Shown here in pieces: positions 36,856 to 50,900 of a stretch of DNA of 64,000 nucleotides (within the stretch, counting starts at the first letter, position 1; the number at the start of each line of letters is the position of its first letter). This stretch comes from Gavia stellata (lineage: Eukaryota > Chordata > Aves > Gaviiformes > Gaviidae): contig NC_082603.1 in the NCBI RefSeq assembly GCF_030936135.1, forward strand, positions 23,402,880 through 23,466,879, in the 5' to 3' direction. Below the pieces are notes generated by a model. The model saw only the letters and a list, made by a program, of their open reading frames with translations, was not told the DNA's origin and did no database searches. The translations under genes and the position numbers were made by a program.

Positions 36856-39800
36856 TCCAATTTAAAAATAAATCTTTTGTAATGGGCTCAAGGAAATGTA
36901 CGGTATGGGAGGATTGAGAAGTTATCTATTATACAGGCATTCTGTTCACATCCAGGATGATTCTGCCTTGATAAACGAACAGTGACACTATTGGCAAACC
37001 TGGGATTTGAAGTAATGGTTCATTAATGCAACTGCACACTAAGTAATGTACTTGGGTGTCAGCATTCTGCTGGGTTTTATTCCTCATCGTAATGCTCTTT
37101 TTCCTCCTGGATATGCTTAAAAAATATCCTGGTACTCCTGTCAATATATTAGTTTGAAAAATGTCACCATGGGCCTGGAACTGTTGTGTGTATATGTAAC
37201 TGTGCATTGACACATGCATTGGCTTGATGCATTCTGGTGACACGAGTTCAGTCTCCTGTAGAGATCCAAATTATGATACGATTGCGCTGAGCTTACAGAC
37301 TTCTCTCATGCTGGGATGGAGATGGTGTGAGGAACTAAATTCACAAAAGAGAGCAACGTGCTCATACTGCATTGTTTGAATAGCTCTTCCAGCTGCACGC
37401 AGTGCACATCTTGCTTTTCTTTAGAGGAGTGTGGAGATTAGATGTGGCTGAGCTGGGGATGTGAGGCATCCAGTTCTTCCCCTTCACTAACACGATCCTT
37501 CTCCTTCTGATCCGAGCTTCCAACATTCCTTCCTTCCCTCTTCTTTTTTTTAATCATATTCAACAGTTCCCACATCTACCTGTCAGGGACCAAATGTCTA
37601 ATACAATGGTTTGTATAGCCCATGGCTCTGTTCCAACGGGGTGAGTGCTCAAAGGCTCTGGCCAGAATGTTTTAATGTGTCATTTAGGATTTGGGATCTA
37701 TTTGAAAAAGAAAGTTGGAATCGGTACTGTAGGTAAGGCAAGGTTTTAAAGTACACATAGAGTAGGGGAGGATTCAATATCAAGGGGAATGACATCCAAA
37801 AGGGACAGACTTAGTAATTCTTTCCATCTATCACCTATACATGTCAGAAAGTTGATTAAGCCATCTTTGTGCGATCAGAGGGAAAAACCACATTTTCAGC
37901 ACAATTCCGTAGCATCATGTTTAACTATTTTCATATTTGTCAGCAAGAATTGCTAGTCATTGGATGGCTTATATAAATTTATTGTGTGAAGAACTCAAAG
38001 AAAAGGTGTGTGTAATTGTTTCAAACATGTTTCATTAGATTTTAATTTGTAGACTAATGTGACTGGTCCAGAATAAAGTGACCTCATGCTTCCTGCCCCA
38101 GGAAATTCTTGGAAGACAGATATTTCAACTCAGTGGGATTCACATTGCAATGTATTTTAAATTATAAGAACTGAGTCTTTTGCTTGCTGTTGTCCATCTG
38201 CATTATAGTCTTTGATTTACTCCTATACACAGAATGTATAGATTTCTTCTTATCTACATAGCCTAGGGCATCTTACACAGAAAAATCAGGAAGGAAATCT
38301 CAAAGGCAGTTATGTTGGAATTAAACAGCTGCAAGGAATCGTCAAATGCATTCTGGCCAGACCCAGCGGGAGTGTTTGAAATAGTTTGAATTCATGTGAA
38401 AACTCGCCTCACACGGACTTTTTGAAGGAAGATACATGTGTCTGGTCAGGATTTTTTGAAATTTTACAGAATTGCTCAGTTTTCCCTAGCCCTGTGAAGC
38501 CGTTACTAACAGTCAGCAGAGCTCTCTTTTGCTAGTGGTTACTGATTGTAATCCCTTTCCCCTGCCCCCACAGGTAGAGAATGTGAACAAATATCCACTG
38601 CAGTTAATGGGATCATCTTAAATCCTTCAGAGGCAACTATCCTCCTCCATTAACCCACCGGGGACTGGTTGTAACAGAGGCTAGTGTGGTTCAATTCCTA
38701 ACCTATCTCAATTGCCACAATATTTCTTATGGCGCCATTTACGAATGCATCTTTGCACACAAATGAGACTGAATGCACTGAACCAACGAAGATTACCTAC
38801 TGTTCAAACTTGAAAGCACATCAAGGAGCATGCCTAACTAATTCCACCACTGGGCTAAGATCATGCTGTATATTTGACAGTAAGCACAGTCTTTCCAGCT
38901 TGCCCAAGGGAACCTCCACTCTTATCATTTTGGCTTTTGATGTGCAGCACCTACAGAACAAAAGTACTTCGCAAGTTGCAAATATTAAGGGTGCACTTGA
39001 AAACTTCTTGTTCCAAGCCCAGATATCTGACACTGAACGTGCCTGTTGGCACATTCCAAGCAAGAGTAATTTTAAAAACTAAACCTAACCTACTATTATT
39101 GATCTGATTTTGTCTGCTGTGCAAGGTGCAGCCTTTCCCCCTGAGGTACCTATGCAGTTCACATGGCTGAAGGCCACTGAACTAGAGAACAAGCTGATAG
39201 ATTTCCGACTTGTGTCCAACAGCACTTTAGTGGCATTAAATATTATTTAATGGCACTGACTACCTTTTAATGAATTTATCAAAAAAACCTCAACCAAAAA
39301 TAACACCAACCACCTCTCCCCTAACCGGTAGCATTGTTCTATTTCTGAAGCGAGCTCGCTGCCTGGTTGCATTGGAGGGTCACATCTTGATTAAGCAGAG
39401 TGTCAAGAGTATTGATAGCATCTTTTCAGTATTCTGGGGAGCAGCCATCAATAAAACACTAACAGAGTACAACGACTTTTACTCTCCTTTTATTAATCAT
39501 GAAAATATATTTACAGTTGGAGCAGAAGTGCACTGTACAGAAGCATCAGTCCTCTCTGCTCACATACACATTGCAATCCCCTTTCATTTTATAGGAATTG
39601 AAGTCTAAAATGGAAGTCAGTTCACATGAATCTTCCTGTTGCAAACAATTATTGTTACCAGAAATCCTCATGGAAAATCAAAATGAAGCTCACAGGCAAA
39701 TCAAAATGACAAGTTCAAAACAAAAGCACATTAAAGCTTAAAGAAAAAAAATAGATCTGTTTCTTTTACCAACTCTGACTTAATAAAGAAGATTCTGACA

Positions 39801-42263
39801 AGCCCAGTCCTGTTGTATATACAGCTGCCTGAGTCTACGTTCCTGATTGTTTTATATGAAACGGTGTCAAGAAACTACCCTTTCAATAGTACTAAATGGA
39901 AACATTTCAAGTGTATTTACTTTAAAAATCAAATGCAGGTGAGCAGGACACTAGTTTAATTTCTTTTTTACGGTAAGCTGTCAGTTTGTTTGCAGATTGT
40001 TTGACTTGTTCAGAGGATGCAGAATGTGGACAGAATCTCAAACTTTCAGGAGAGAGCAGAAGGGAGAAGTTTTTTCCTGCAGATCAGCAGTATGTAGCAT
40101 GGGTCAGATAGGCAAGTTTGCCTGTTCATGAAAACCATGCAAATAAAAATCTTTCCCCTCACTATACAGAGAAAATCTTTCTGAAAAGAATTCACTGCAA
40201 CCACTCACTGCCTGATCTCCGAGTTACTTGTTTTACCAATCCCAAGAGGTGCAAATCATCTCCTGGGATATGTCAAACTGCTCATGTCCCGCTAGCGTAT
40301 GCAGCTCCTCATGGGACATATTCAGCATCTCACGTGATTTAGCCCTTAACACACAGAGGAAAAAAAAGAAGAATAAAAAAACTAAAATAAAATACTTGCA
40401 TGGTTCATGAAACTTGCATGTGCATGAAACAAGGAATCCTCCTGAACACATACTGCAGAGGGTGAACAGCTAGTGAAGTGGAGCTCCTACCTAGAAAGGG
40501 AAAAAACGTTCTATTTCCTATGTCAATCCCATGGCAAATATTTGCAACGACTAAGCAAGCATACTTAATTGGCTACTCTTTTTGTAAGCAGAAGCCACAG
40601 AAGATGTTTATCTTCAAATCCGATTTCATACCTTAGCTGTCACTGAGGAAATTAAACATTCAGCAAGTCACTCTCTCTGTCAAATATGGAGACAGTTGGC
40701 AAATGTAGGCCATAAAGGTAGAGACTAATTACTGGCTGTATGAATTGTTGCTGGTTTCCTCTGTCAATTACGCCATGGTTAATCATGGAGTGAACTCCTG
40801 AGAGTTTTGTAACATTCCTCCCTGCATTTTTCACAAATAAAAAGTAAACAAATGTAAACAGAGGTCATTCTAAGTTCTCTCTATCCACTGAAAGGAAAAA
40901 GTTCTGGGAGTTGCAGCATATCTCTCCATGAAGATAAATTTAAATGTTTTCATTTCACAAGATGATTTAAAACTAACAGATCAAGACGTGTCATGATTTA
41001 TTTTATGAATTTTAGTAATATTTATGCACACATTTACTTCTGGTAAAAGATTTTCTGGTTACTATTTGTAGGCGTTTCTTGCTCTTTCGGGCTCGGAATC
41101 TTTTACATTGGGTTACATAAGACTTGTCATAAATGGTCCAGAGCAAAGAGAAAGTAAAAGAGAAGAATGGAAGGAACGCATATATTGTAGGTCAGTCTTC
41201 TTAGTCACAATTATTGAGCAAAACATTTCTCCCTATGAGGCCATTCTGGACTGGGTTTCCACCAGAAGGATCAGCTATATCACATAAAAGCTAACTTTCA
41301 TAAAAAGGTAGAAATACGATTTACTGCTAAAAAAGGCAATATATCTGCCTATGTTGGGCAGCCAGCAGCATATCAGTATTCCTCTAGCACTTTAGAAAAG
41401 ACAAGCATTCCAGTTTGCTCCACAGGTTTTTTTTTAGAAAATGTGTTATTACAGTTGAATACATTAAATAAACCTAGATATCAATGTTAGCCAATATCTA
41501 CACAGAATTGCCCACAGGAGAGTAGATGAAAAGAATATTGTAAAAGTGTCATTAAGGTATGTGGATAGGTGAAGGAATGAAACATTCACAAATACTAATG
41601 TAGGACACTAGAAGCATATTTTGAGGTAAGTTTGCCTTGGATCGCAAGGACAGTCTAATCCAATTCCCATATGAGTTAAGGAGTGTCCTTCCATCAACTT
41701 TGACACATAGGACTAAATCCACCAGAAGCAGAGAGAGAAGGAAACTATTCACACCTGTTAGTGTTACCCATCAGTTCTTTCCTCCCTACAGATAGTTATG
41801 GTCACACTGTAACTAGCACAATGTCTATCAATACTCCTGAAAGGACTCTGCAAGAGCAAGCATTATTCTCACTTCTGCCTTACAGATCCATAAATACCTT
41901 TACAGAAGTATTTTCTTTCTTTCAACTGACACTGAGGAATAGTAAGTTAAAATAACCTGCTCTGGATGGGTTCATGAAAGGCAGGTCCTGCTTGACCAAC
42001 CTGATCTCCTATGACCAGGTGACCCACCTAGTGGGTGAGGGAAAGGCTGTCAATGTTGTCTACGTCAGTAAGACTGTGTCAGTAAAGCCTTCGACACTGT
42101 CTCCCACAGTATTCTCCTGGAGAAGCTGGCGGCTCGTGGCTTAGACAGGTGCACTCTTCGCTGGGTAAAAAACTGGCTGGATGGCCGAGCCCAGAGAGTT
42201 GTGGTGAATGGAGTCAAATCCAGTTGGTGACCGGTCACAAGCGGAGTCCCCCAGGGCTCAGTT

Positions 42264-43136
42264 TTGGGGCCGGTCTTGTTTAATATATTTATTGATGATC
42301 TGGACGAGGGGATTGAGTGCTCCCTCAGCAAGTTTGCAGATGACACCAAGTTGTGCGGGAGTGTTGATCTGCTCGAGGGTAGGAAGGCTCTGCAGAGGGA
42401 TCTGGACAGGCTGGATCGATGGGCCCAGGCCAATTGTATGAGGTTCAACAAGGCCAAGTGCCGGGTCCTGCACTTGGGTCACAACAACCCCATGCAACGC
42501 TACAGGCTTGGGGACGAGTGGCTGGAAAGCTTCCCTGCAGAAAAGGACCTGGGGGTGTTGGTTGACAGCTGGCTGAGTATGAGCCAGCAGTGTGCCCAGG
42601 TGGCCAAGAAGGCCAACGGCATCCTGGCTTGTATCAGAAATACTGTGGCCAGCAGGAGTAGGGACATGATCATGCCCCTGTACTCGGTGCTGGTGAGGCC
42701 GCACCTCAAATGCTGTGTTCGGTTTTGGGCCCCTCACTACAAGAAGGACATGGAGGTGCTGGAGCGTGTCCAGAGAAGGGCGACGAAGCTGGTGAGGGGT
42801 CTGGAGCACAAGTCTTATGAGGAGCAGCTGAGGGAACTGGGGTTGTTCAGTCTGGAGAAGAGGAGGCTGAGGGGAGACCTTATCGTTCTCTACATTTACC
42901 TGCAAGGGGGTTGCAGAGAGCTGGGTGTTGGTCTCTTCTCCCAAGTGACTAGTGACAGGACAAGAGGAAATGGCCTCAAGTTGTGCCAGGGGAGGTTTAG
43001 GCTGGATATTAGGAAAAATTTCTTTACTGAGAGAGTGGTGAAACACTGGAACAGGCTGCCCAGGGAAGTGGTGGAGTCACCCTCACTGGAGGTGTTCAAG
43101 GAATGTGCGGATGAGGCGTTGTGGGACATGGTTTAG
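42264..43136 (+). pseudogene. CR1 ORF2 C-terminal half (RT palm to stop), open but truncated
   Basis: A 290-codon open frame gives the CR1 ORF2 C-terminal half without interruption. It opens with [12 protein letters not shown], then the RT catalytic F-A-D-D-T-K-L at about residues 24-30. A thumb region with R-F-N-K-A-K-C follows, then the conserved C-terminal segment containing R-R-A-T-K-L, and it ends D-M-V before the TAG. The methionine at 42264 is internal and not a real start: the CR1 frame continues upstream to 41966 but is broken by a TGA near 42226 and a frameshift near 42065-42090. The endonuclease domain and N-terminal half of the RT are missing. The long antisense frame at 42258-43046 is a shadow of this one. 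Confidence 0.9.
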
Positions 43137-43201
43137 TGGGCATGGTGGTGTTGGTTGATGGTTGGACTTGATGATCTTACAGGTCTTTTCCAACCTTAGT
43201 G

Positions 43202-43217
43202 ATTCTGTGATTCTGTG
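43202..43217 (+). repeat. CR1 3'-terminal octamer repeat (ATTCTGTG)x2
   Basis: Two perfect ATTCTGTG octamers after the CR1 3' UTR. In the CR1 family these replace a poly(A) tail and mark the exact 3' end of the insertion. Confidence 0.95.
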
Positions 43218-46200
43218 GATCAAACGACAACTCCTGCTGACAGAACTGAAGAAAGACATCAATAATTTTGATTTCAAATACAGGAAAGCCCTATGTACTG
43301 CACTTCACTTTAAAAATTGTTAAGATTGTGCATAAGAAAAAACATATGAGCAACTGCATCTCATTACATGACCAAAATTTTCTTTATATGGGGGAGTTGG
43401 TTATGGTTTTGCACTTGGCACTGCTCAGTGACATAGCATGGGTATAAGACAGTAGTCTTCACACAGTTCTGTGTCAGAATAAGTAATTTGTGTAATTTGA
43501 ATCATTTGAATTGACTAAGATAACAGCATCTCAGTCTTATACTGGGAAGAGTGGCAATGGGTGAGATAAACAAGACGTGCTGCTCCAATAAAGAATAAAA
43601 ACTAGCAATTATTAAGGGGTTGTCATTTCAGTTTGCTAGACATAGAGCTGATTAAGAGCATCACATCTTTCTTTTCTGCATCATAGAAGCTGACTGGTGT
43701 AAGATCTCTGTTTTTTCTTGCCTACTGATCCAGGGATATTTTATTTCCAAACAGTTGTGGGAATAGAGGCCAGCAAATACATTTGCCTTCATCTGGAAGG
43801 TGAATGTAGTGGAATATGCTAAACATGTAAGGCTGTTACAGAAGCTGTGCCAGTTGTGCTGCGGGGAGGAAGAGGTTATAGGAAAGAGGGGACTTTCTTT
43901 GTGTAAACATATAGAAGAAAAAGGCTCAAAAAGTAACAAAATATTTGCTAAGTTTAGATACAGATTTACCATAGTACACAAAAGCCATATGTTTTGCTAC
44001 CTATGTTTCAGCAGTTCAGCTCCCTATTACCTAGCTAGCAAGCTCCACTGCCCTGTGTGGGATTCAGCAAGATTATTGTTCTGGCACTTGTTTTCACTGA
44101 AGGGAATTGTGATCTGACGTGAACCTCTTTTTCATACCTACTTTCTTTATATGATTACAATTAGATCTAAACCTCCCTGCAGCTGTTTTAGAAATTCAAA
44201 CCTTAGCATAGGTATTCAAAACTTAAACATAAACTTTTGCTAAAGACTGTAATTCCTGCCTACATAGAGATTGATAACCTCAATTTATAGGTACATACAT
44301 TTTAAAGAACATAGTTCATTTAATTCTTCACTAGAGCTAGTGACAACTAAACAAATAATGGGTAATAGTGCATTTGGAGTGAAGAGGCTGTATTCTGGGC
44401 TGTGAGGGATATAATGAAACCCATCCACTCCTGTGAACCGCATATCTCCAGTTTGGCATGGCAGGAAGTAAGTGTCGTTCAGGCTACAACCAAATGAAGA
44501 CTGGAGTATTCCTGTGCATGCTGTTATGACCGTAAAAATAATTAATTGCTTATTAACCTACAAAGGATTATCTTGAACCAATAAGATTCTGCTTTTTGGA
44601 TTTGAGCAATTTGATTACATACTACTTCTGTTTACAGGGAATTGGGGACTACTGCTACTCACCCTATCAGTCATTATGAGAAAATTACTTTTTCCAATCA
44701 AACTATTATGGTTAAATGGTTTTACCTTTTCTATTTCCTGATAGCATGAATTACTGTAATATTGACATAAATAAAATAGATATGTGTCTTATTTTAACAA
44801 TTGGGCAGCTTTCAGGTTTGGTCATAGGGCTGTTAAAATTAACTGCAATGTGACAATAGATGTCATGGAATCTAGAACAAGACCAAAAGCAAAATACAGT
44901 AATATCGGGTAATAAGTCTGAATTATTGTAGTGGTAAATTTCTATCACATACAATCTGAAAGTGATACCTGGCGGGTTACATTCCTGACAGGCTTATGCA
45001 TAACAAATCTTTAGTCCATGGTGGAGAGAGGTACACTGGTTATTCCTAGTTCATTTCTAATTCTGAACCAGATCCATGCAATTATTTGAAAACTGTGTCT
45101 GCAATAAGCTGGTTGTTTCAGCACCTATTTCTTATACAGCAAAAAAGGGGTGAAAAAAGAAAAAAAGAAACAACATAGAAGTGACAGTTTGATGGGATTG
45201 CGAGCTTACTCAGCCATCACTGGGATGCCTGAAAGGCCAGGCACTTGGCTTTCCTTAGTACAGATTAATTAGCCAGCTGTGACTCCTAGATCTCTATTTT
45301 TAAGTAATAACTTGCATAAATCTCTGAAGACAAGAATTTACCACTGCTACATTACACACGACCATGGCTGCAAGATATTACTACTAGTGGAAATTCAAGT
45401 TTGCAGGAAACTGATGTAAGGTTTTTCCACGAAGAGTAAGAAAATTAACCCTGACACCTACATAATTCCACTTGGGCTCACCTCCATTTCTGATATAACA
45501 CTACAGCAAATTGCATCCTCATACTTCTTATACAACCATGGAACTGGTAATATTAAAAAATCTGTTAAGGTGCCTGTGTCTTAGCTAGAATTAATACTTG
45601 GGAAAAGGGAAAAGCTTGGGAAATGTAGCAGTAAGCAATGGCAGGTGAATTTGTCCCAAGGCTCATGAAAACTACATTACATACATTCATACATGGATAC
45701 CTGTAACGTCAATGAAGGTAAGCAGAACTATTTTGCCATTTTTCAGACTGTTTTTTGTATACTTGTGCTTATTACCATTGGGCTCACAACTCTCATGCTG
45801 AGCAGATGCACTGAAGAAGGCTTAACTACCTGCAGGTTTCAGATAAGAGTTGTTCCTTTTTCCAACTCAGGTTTGAATTCCCTCAATTCATGTAAAATTT
45901 CTGTCTGCAGTCATGGTAAAGACAAAGTGCAGGATGAAAGGAATAGCTGCCTGCAGAGTGATCCTCAATAACTGCATACCACAGGATATTGTCGCCAGCT
46001 GGCAGAGCATTCAGGATTCAGGTGTCATTCATAAATGTGATTTTTAACAAAATGGAAGTCAATAGAATTATCATAACATTACAGTGGGGAGAGGGAGAAG
46101 ATATGAAACACTCCAGAACTCATCTATGCTGCAATATTAAGTGAATTACCAACATTTTGCAGTAGGTTTGTCTCAAGGAATACAAAAATAACTCAGCTTT

Positions 46201-47224
46201 GAAACATCCCAGTAGTTATTTAATAGGCGCAGAAGATCAACAGATAATTACAGTGTATTTTGGTAATTACAGTGGATATGATTTATGGTATATTTTAATT
46301 ACCACAGAGAGCCTAGCATGAAGGATGAACACTTAAAAGTCAAGATAAATATATGAATACATCGCCTATAAAAAGAAAACCATTAAGTAACATGTACTTC
46401 ACTGATATTTGCAAGAAACTGCAAAGCTACATAAGAATAGCCCTTTTCCATTTGTTATGTAAACGGCTGATGAGTTACAGGACCATCTCTCATTACTTGC
46501 CAGATTCAGTAAGTCATGTTCCCCATCATGAGCATATACCTTTAAGAAGTCCAAAGGAAAGAAAACACCTAGTGCTTCAGTTTAAATAGGTGACACCAAA
46601 TGCTATTTTCTTAGCGTTACTTCAGCCTTACGCTAATGAATTCCAACACTGTTGTAGGTGAGTCTCTCCTCAATTATGCAAACTTTCGTCTTTAGTATAG
46701 AGGTCATTATGTGACACATAAAAATTGTATAGTAATGAGGTTATTCACATTCTGTTACAGTGCATAAGAATTGAAAACCAAAAGTGAAATTAACTTCCTT
46801 CCTGGTCTGTTTTGTCTTCATAGATTTAGGCTAATAACACAGTGGTATGATATGACTGGGATACGAATATTTAGAAAACAGCATCATACCAATATCACAA
46901 AGCAAATATCACAGTGGGGAGTATTGCATTAACATCCCTCTTCTGAGCTCTAGGAGATGAATTTCATATATAATACAGTGTGATGTTTACCAATTCATTA
47001 CAATGACCTGGCTTGCTACTTCCTCAGAAAACTGCAAAAATTAAAATGTCACACATATTTGCATTCAGGAAGTTACTGTGTATCACTGCACACTTCTCAT
47101 GCTGTCTAAACAAAAGTTCGTTTTCTGCTGTCAGTCTAATGGCTCAGTTGCTAGCCCAATCTGAACTGCCTTTGGAAGGCATCAGGGGACTCTACATACT
47201 GGTAGCTTGAGGCATGAAGATGAG

Positions 47225-47306
47225 GCACTTGTTCCCTAAAGAAAGAGAAAAGCTACTGTCAGGACAGCCCGTTTTCCACAGGATCTTCTTCTGGAAGTTA
47301 TTGGAA
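47225..47306 (+). repeat. Diverged local duplicate, copy A
   Basis: Shares an ordered string of blocks with 47839-47920: CACTT.GTTCCC, AAGAAAGAGAA.AGCTA, GTCAGG.CAGC and TTTCTGG/CTTCTGG. Similarity fades on both sides. Either an old tandem duplication or two fragments of an unrecognised repeat family. Confidence 0.6.
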
Positions 47307-47838
47307 TAGGCTGGAAGTGTGACTACAAGCAAGGAGACATGGCAGAGGATGGCTGGCGTGGGAAGCTGGAACTAGCTTGTGCGTAGGAAAGGGGTTTGAA
47401 TGGATGAGAACAGGATTTCAGATTAGGAAGTTGCCTTAGCTCAAGCTGATCCAAAGTACATTTTCAAGGACAAAAGACGGCATTTGGTCCATGCATGGAT
47501 AAGGACATCCACATGTTGGTATCTTAGCTTAAAATCTCTCTGTTTCAACTCACTATTTTGTTGGATCTTTTTATACCTAAAAGAATAACTTTATAAAATA
47601 TGTGTATAACATACGGTCCTAGTGTCTTTAAAACACATCTTACTCTGTAGCTACCACAGTAGCTGGATTAGGACAAAAATAGGTTTGGGGGTTTTCCCCC
47701 CTAAATGTTCATTAAAAATCTGCTGAAATCTACAAAGCCAAGCAAAGACCGTAACTCTACTTCAGAGTGACGTTCCTGCCTGGACAAGGCAAACTGCACA
47801 GCACCCTAATTTGGTGGAATACTGACAGTGATGTAGAA

Positions 47839-47920
47839 CACTTAGTTCCCAGAAGAAAGAGAAGAGCTATGGTCAGGCCAGCTCATATCCCATGAGGTGT
47901 CTTTCTGGGAGTGATGAGGA
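47839..47920 (+). repeat. Diverged local duplicate, copy B
   Basis: Second copy, same orientation, 614 bp downstream of copy A, with the same block order and many substitutions. Confidence 0.6.
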
Positions 47921-50900
47921 TGTGATGGAACAAAAAGACAGGGCCAGAACTTGATTTCCATTTTGTGGGAGTTTTTGACAGTCCAAAATTAAATTTCACT
48001 GCAAACTAATAAAGATAATTTCCAAAGCAGAACTCTACAAGCTGTGTCATCAGTCATTTTTTATCCTTACATTTCCATTTCAAAATGAATTTTGAATTTT
48101 CACTTACTCTTTTTCAAGTAAAACAGCAGTAATCTCTGTTATGCATTATTTTGAGTGTACTGCAAATATGATCTATAAGAATCATGCTATATTCAGAAAA
48201 TGGATACGGCTCTGATTAATACTCAGTATTCCTTTGCTTTTCTGAATGAAGGCTACACCTGTGTAGCACAAAGCAGTGCAATGCAAAATATAGATATTAA
48301 ACTTTAGCTAGAGGAGTGAAGTGCAAACAAGTTCCATGTCTCCTGTCCACATAGTAATAAAACAGTGCAAGAAATGTCTATCCAAGTGGCCTGACATTTC
48401 TAAAGTAATGAATACCCAACAGCTACCAGTGAAGTTGCTGTACCTCACAATTCATTTAAACTAAAGCTATTTATTAAGATGAAGATTTTCAGAAGGAAAA
48501 CATGCAGTTATGGGAACAGAAATGCCAGGGGTACCTTGGGAAATCTCATCACTGTCAAACTCTGGAGTGAACATCTAACTTTTGGTACCTAAGTGTGCAA
48601 ATCTTAATTATATTTTCACTGTGTTTTATACACAATGGCTGACAAATGAAAAGTAATTATTAACTTGTGGTTACACTTAGTAACTCTTTTGGGCAATGCT
48701 GAAGTCAGAACTTCTAATCCAGCATTTATTCTCTCCCCGGTTCTCCCTCTTTTCCTCTTGCAGGAGATCTGTCACCCTGCCAGTATGTGCAAAAAAACTT
48801 CATGACATAATCCTGTTACATAAAGTGTTCTTTAAAAATTAGTTCTTCCAAAACAATCTCTTTTGTGACTTTCTGGGAGTCACAAGGAGAAGAATCCTAT
48901 CATGTCTTAATGCACCTTCCAGAATTTCTCACCTTTTGGGAGATAATAGATGTTCTCTGACTCTTTTGTGTGAAACACCAACATATTTATTATGAGATCC
49001 AGGGTCTGAGGTTGGAGTATTATTACAAAAGCAGTGAAGTAGCAACAAGTTCTAAATGAAATTTTCTGTGAGACAGAAGGACATTCTGTTCCATGTTTAC
49101 ATTCAATGATCTTTACATGCTGAATGCAATACCATTATCACATCTATTTGGATTATTTTTTTGCTATGGCACAAAAGAAATAATTCTTAATCACACAGCC
49201 AGCTTAGACTTGCAAATCATTAGGAAACCAAAGTTTCCTTCCAAGCTGAAAGGGCTGCATCATGAGAGATGCGGAGGTGAAGGAGAGCTATTGTTTAGCT
49301 GCAGGACAAATCCTGTACTCTACACACTGCAGATTGGCAGAGTGCCCAGCACGGGGCTGCTCCGCTCACACAATCAGTTCAATAAAGCTTCAACCTGAAA
49401 GAATTACTCTGGATCCAGAAAAAGAAACTTCTTGTTAAGACTGTGCCAGTTGTTTAGCATCTTGCCAATGGTGCTGAATGTGCCACTAGTGAGTACTTGA
49501 GGTCTGGAGCAACAGTGTATGAATGAGGATACAAAATTAGTTGTCTCACTTGACTGTATTCTTTACCTTTACTTGGCCCAGGCAGGTTAGAGGAGGAGTC
49601 TACCTGTTGTATTTGCAAGAAAGGATCAGTTTCCATGAAGAAATAATGTCTGAGATCAGCAAACCTGTTTTCTCAAGTGCAGGTGCAGCTGAAATTTGGA
49701 AATGAGAGAATGTGTTGTAATTGCATCCAACACCGAGGGAGGGTCTTCCAGGGAAACCTCTGCATGTGCTCCTCCTTCCAGGGTGCAAAGCAGCGGAGAT
49801 TACAGCCAGTGATTCTCATTGCTTCGTCCCTGAGGATTTTTGTGCAGGAGTCTGAGAAGGGATAAGGTCTCTGTTCCACACAGAGAAGCAAACTTAGCTT
49901 CACTACGACAAAATCCTGGTATAAACATGCTCTGCTGTAAAAAGTAACTTGGATCAATGTGGCTTTCTGTACTGTCCAATACCAGCAGTACTGCATCGCA
50001 CCATTTTCTCTGGGTGATCCAGCACAGGCCAGATGCTATTTCAGTACTACTAGAGGTAGAACTAAAGCTAATGGGCCATACTGGTATTGTGGAGAGAGGT
50101 GAAACAGTAGGAACAGGGACGTCCCATAATGAGTGGCTTCAGAGCTTCTGGACCTAAATGATCCTTTCCCTGAATCCATGGGACTGGAAGGTGCAAAACT
50201 CATCTATTCAGAAATTAAGGTACCTTCCTCATCACAGAACCAAGTTATATATTATGTATTTAGTGACTTCTCAGCTGCCTTCCATCAAAGATACTTCCAT
50301 TCCCTGTACCTAGTGCTAAAGCTTCAGTCTTATGTTTTCCTTAATGTCTTTAATTACAGTTTTTGGATGAATGGGCTTAGTAGCTCCCAAGCCTAAAAAA
50401 TTCTTAGTTCAAACCATGTCCCAGACTTTCCTAATCATTCACTTTATCACTCCAATACACATAAACACATCTATGTGTATGTAATGTGAAACATTTCTTC
50501 TGCAAATGACTGTGATGACATTTCCAGTATCTTCATTACAGTTAAAGAAGCTTTAACTTATTCCACCACAGAAGAAGGGAAAGACTCTACACTCCAAACA
50601 TTCACCCTCTTTTTTCAAGATCATGCTTGTGGGGCAGTTTCACTACATGGTTGTAAGAGTGCAATCTTGAAACCTCTGAGAAGAACTCTTTCCCATCAAT
50701 TCTGAATTCTACCCCACTAGTGGCATTAACATGCAAAAAATCTGCTAGAACATGCAATTTTTATCACAACTGTTAATGAAATGCAACATCATAAACAATA
50801 AAGTTTAATAATTAGTAACTAAAGTGTCTACGGCAATTAAATAAGAAGGAAGTGTTCTGGAACACAGCAGGATGGATTACACTTTGAGTCATTTACATTG

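Larger units (their letters stand above)
23023..41965 (-). other. ST6GALNAC3: ST6GALNAC3 giant intron, part 2
   Basis: About 19 kb of AT-rich sequence without a recognisable exon or a clear interspersed repeat. Local structures are two near-perfect small palindromes (27477-27500, 29988-30008), a 48-bp tandem duplication (30272-30367) and an A18 run (36838-36855). Open frames up to 141 codons occur (31312-31737 minus, 32083-32502 plus), but they lack motifs and have the length expected by chance in this much sequence. Confidence 0.6.
41966..43217 (+). mobile_element. CR1 LINE copy 2, 5'-truncated, intact 3' end
   Basis: This plus-strand CR1 starts abruptly within the RT domain at about 41966 (counterpart of about position 812 in copy 1). 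It runs through the ORF2 stop (TAG, 43134-43136) and the short 3' UTR, and ends in two ATTCTGTG octamers at 43202-43217, the hallmark of CR1 3' ends. No target duplication is seen, as usual for CR1. Damage relative to the family is an 8-bp GTCAGTAA partial duplication near 42065-42090 that shifts the frame, and a TGA just after the S-S-W segment near 42226. It lies inside the presumed giant intron, antisense to ST6GALNAC3. Confidence 0.96.

Noticed and set aside
38729..39107. Three overlapping open frames on both strands after a strong acceptor-like tract ending CCCCCACAG (about 38580)
   Set aside because: The frame directly after the acceptor closes within 16 codons, the longer frames are not in register with it, and no family is recognisable.
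42258..43046. 262-codon minus-strand open frame
   Set aside because: It is the antisense shadow of the CR1 ORF2 fragment on the plus strand.
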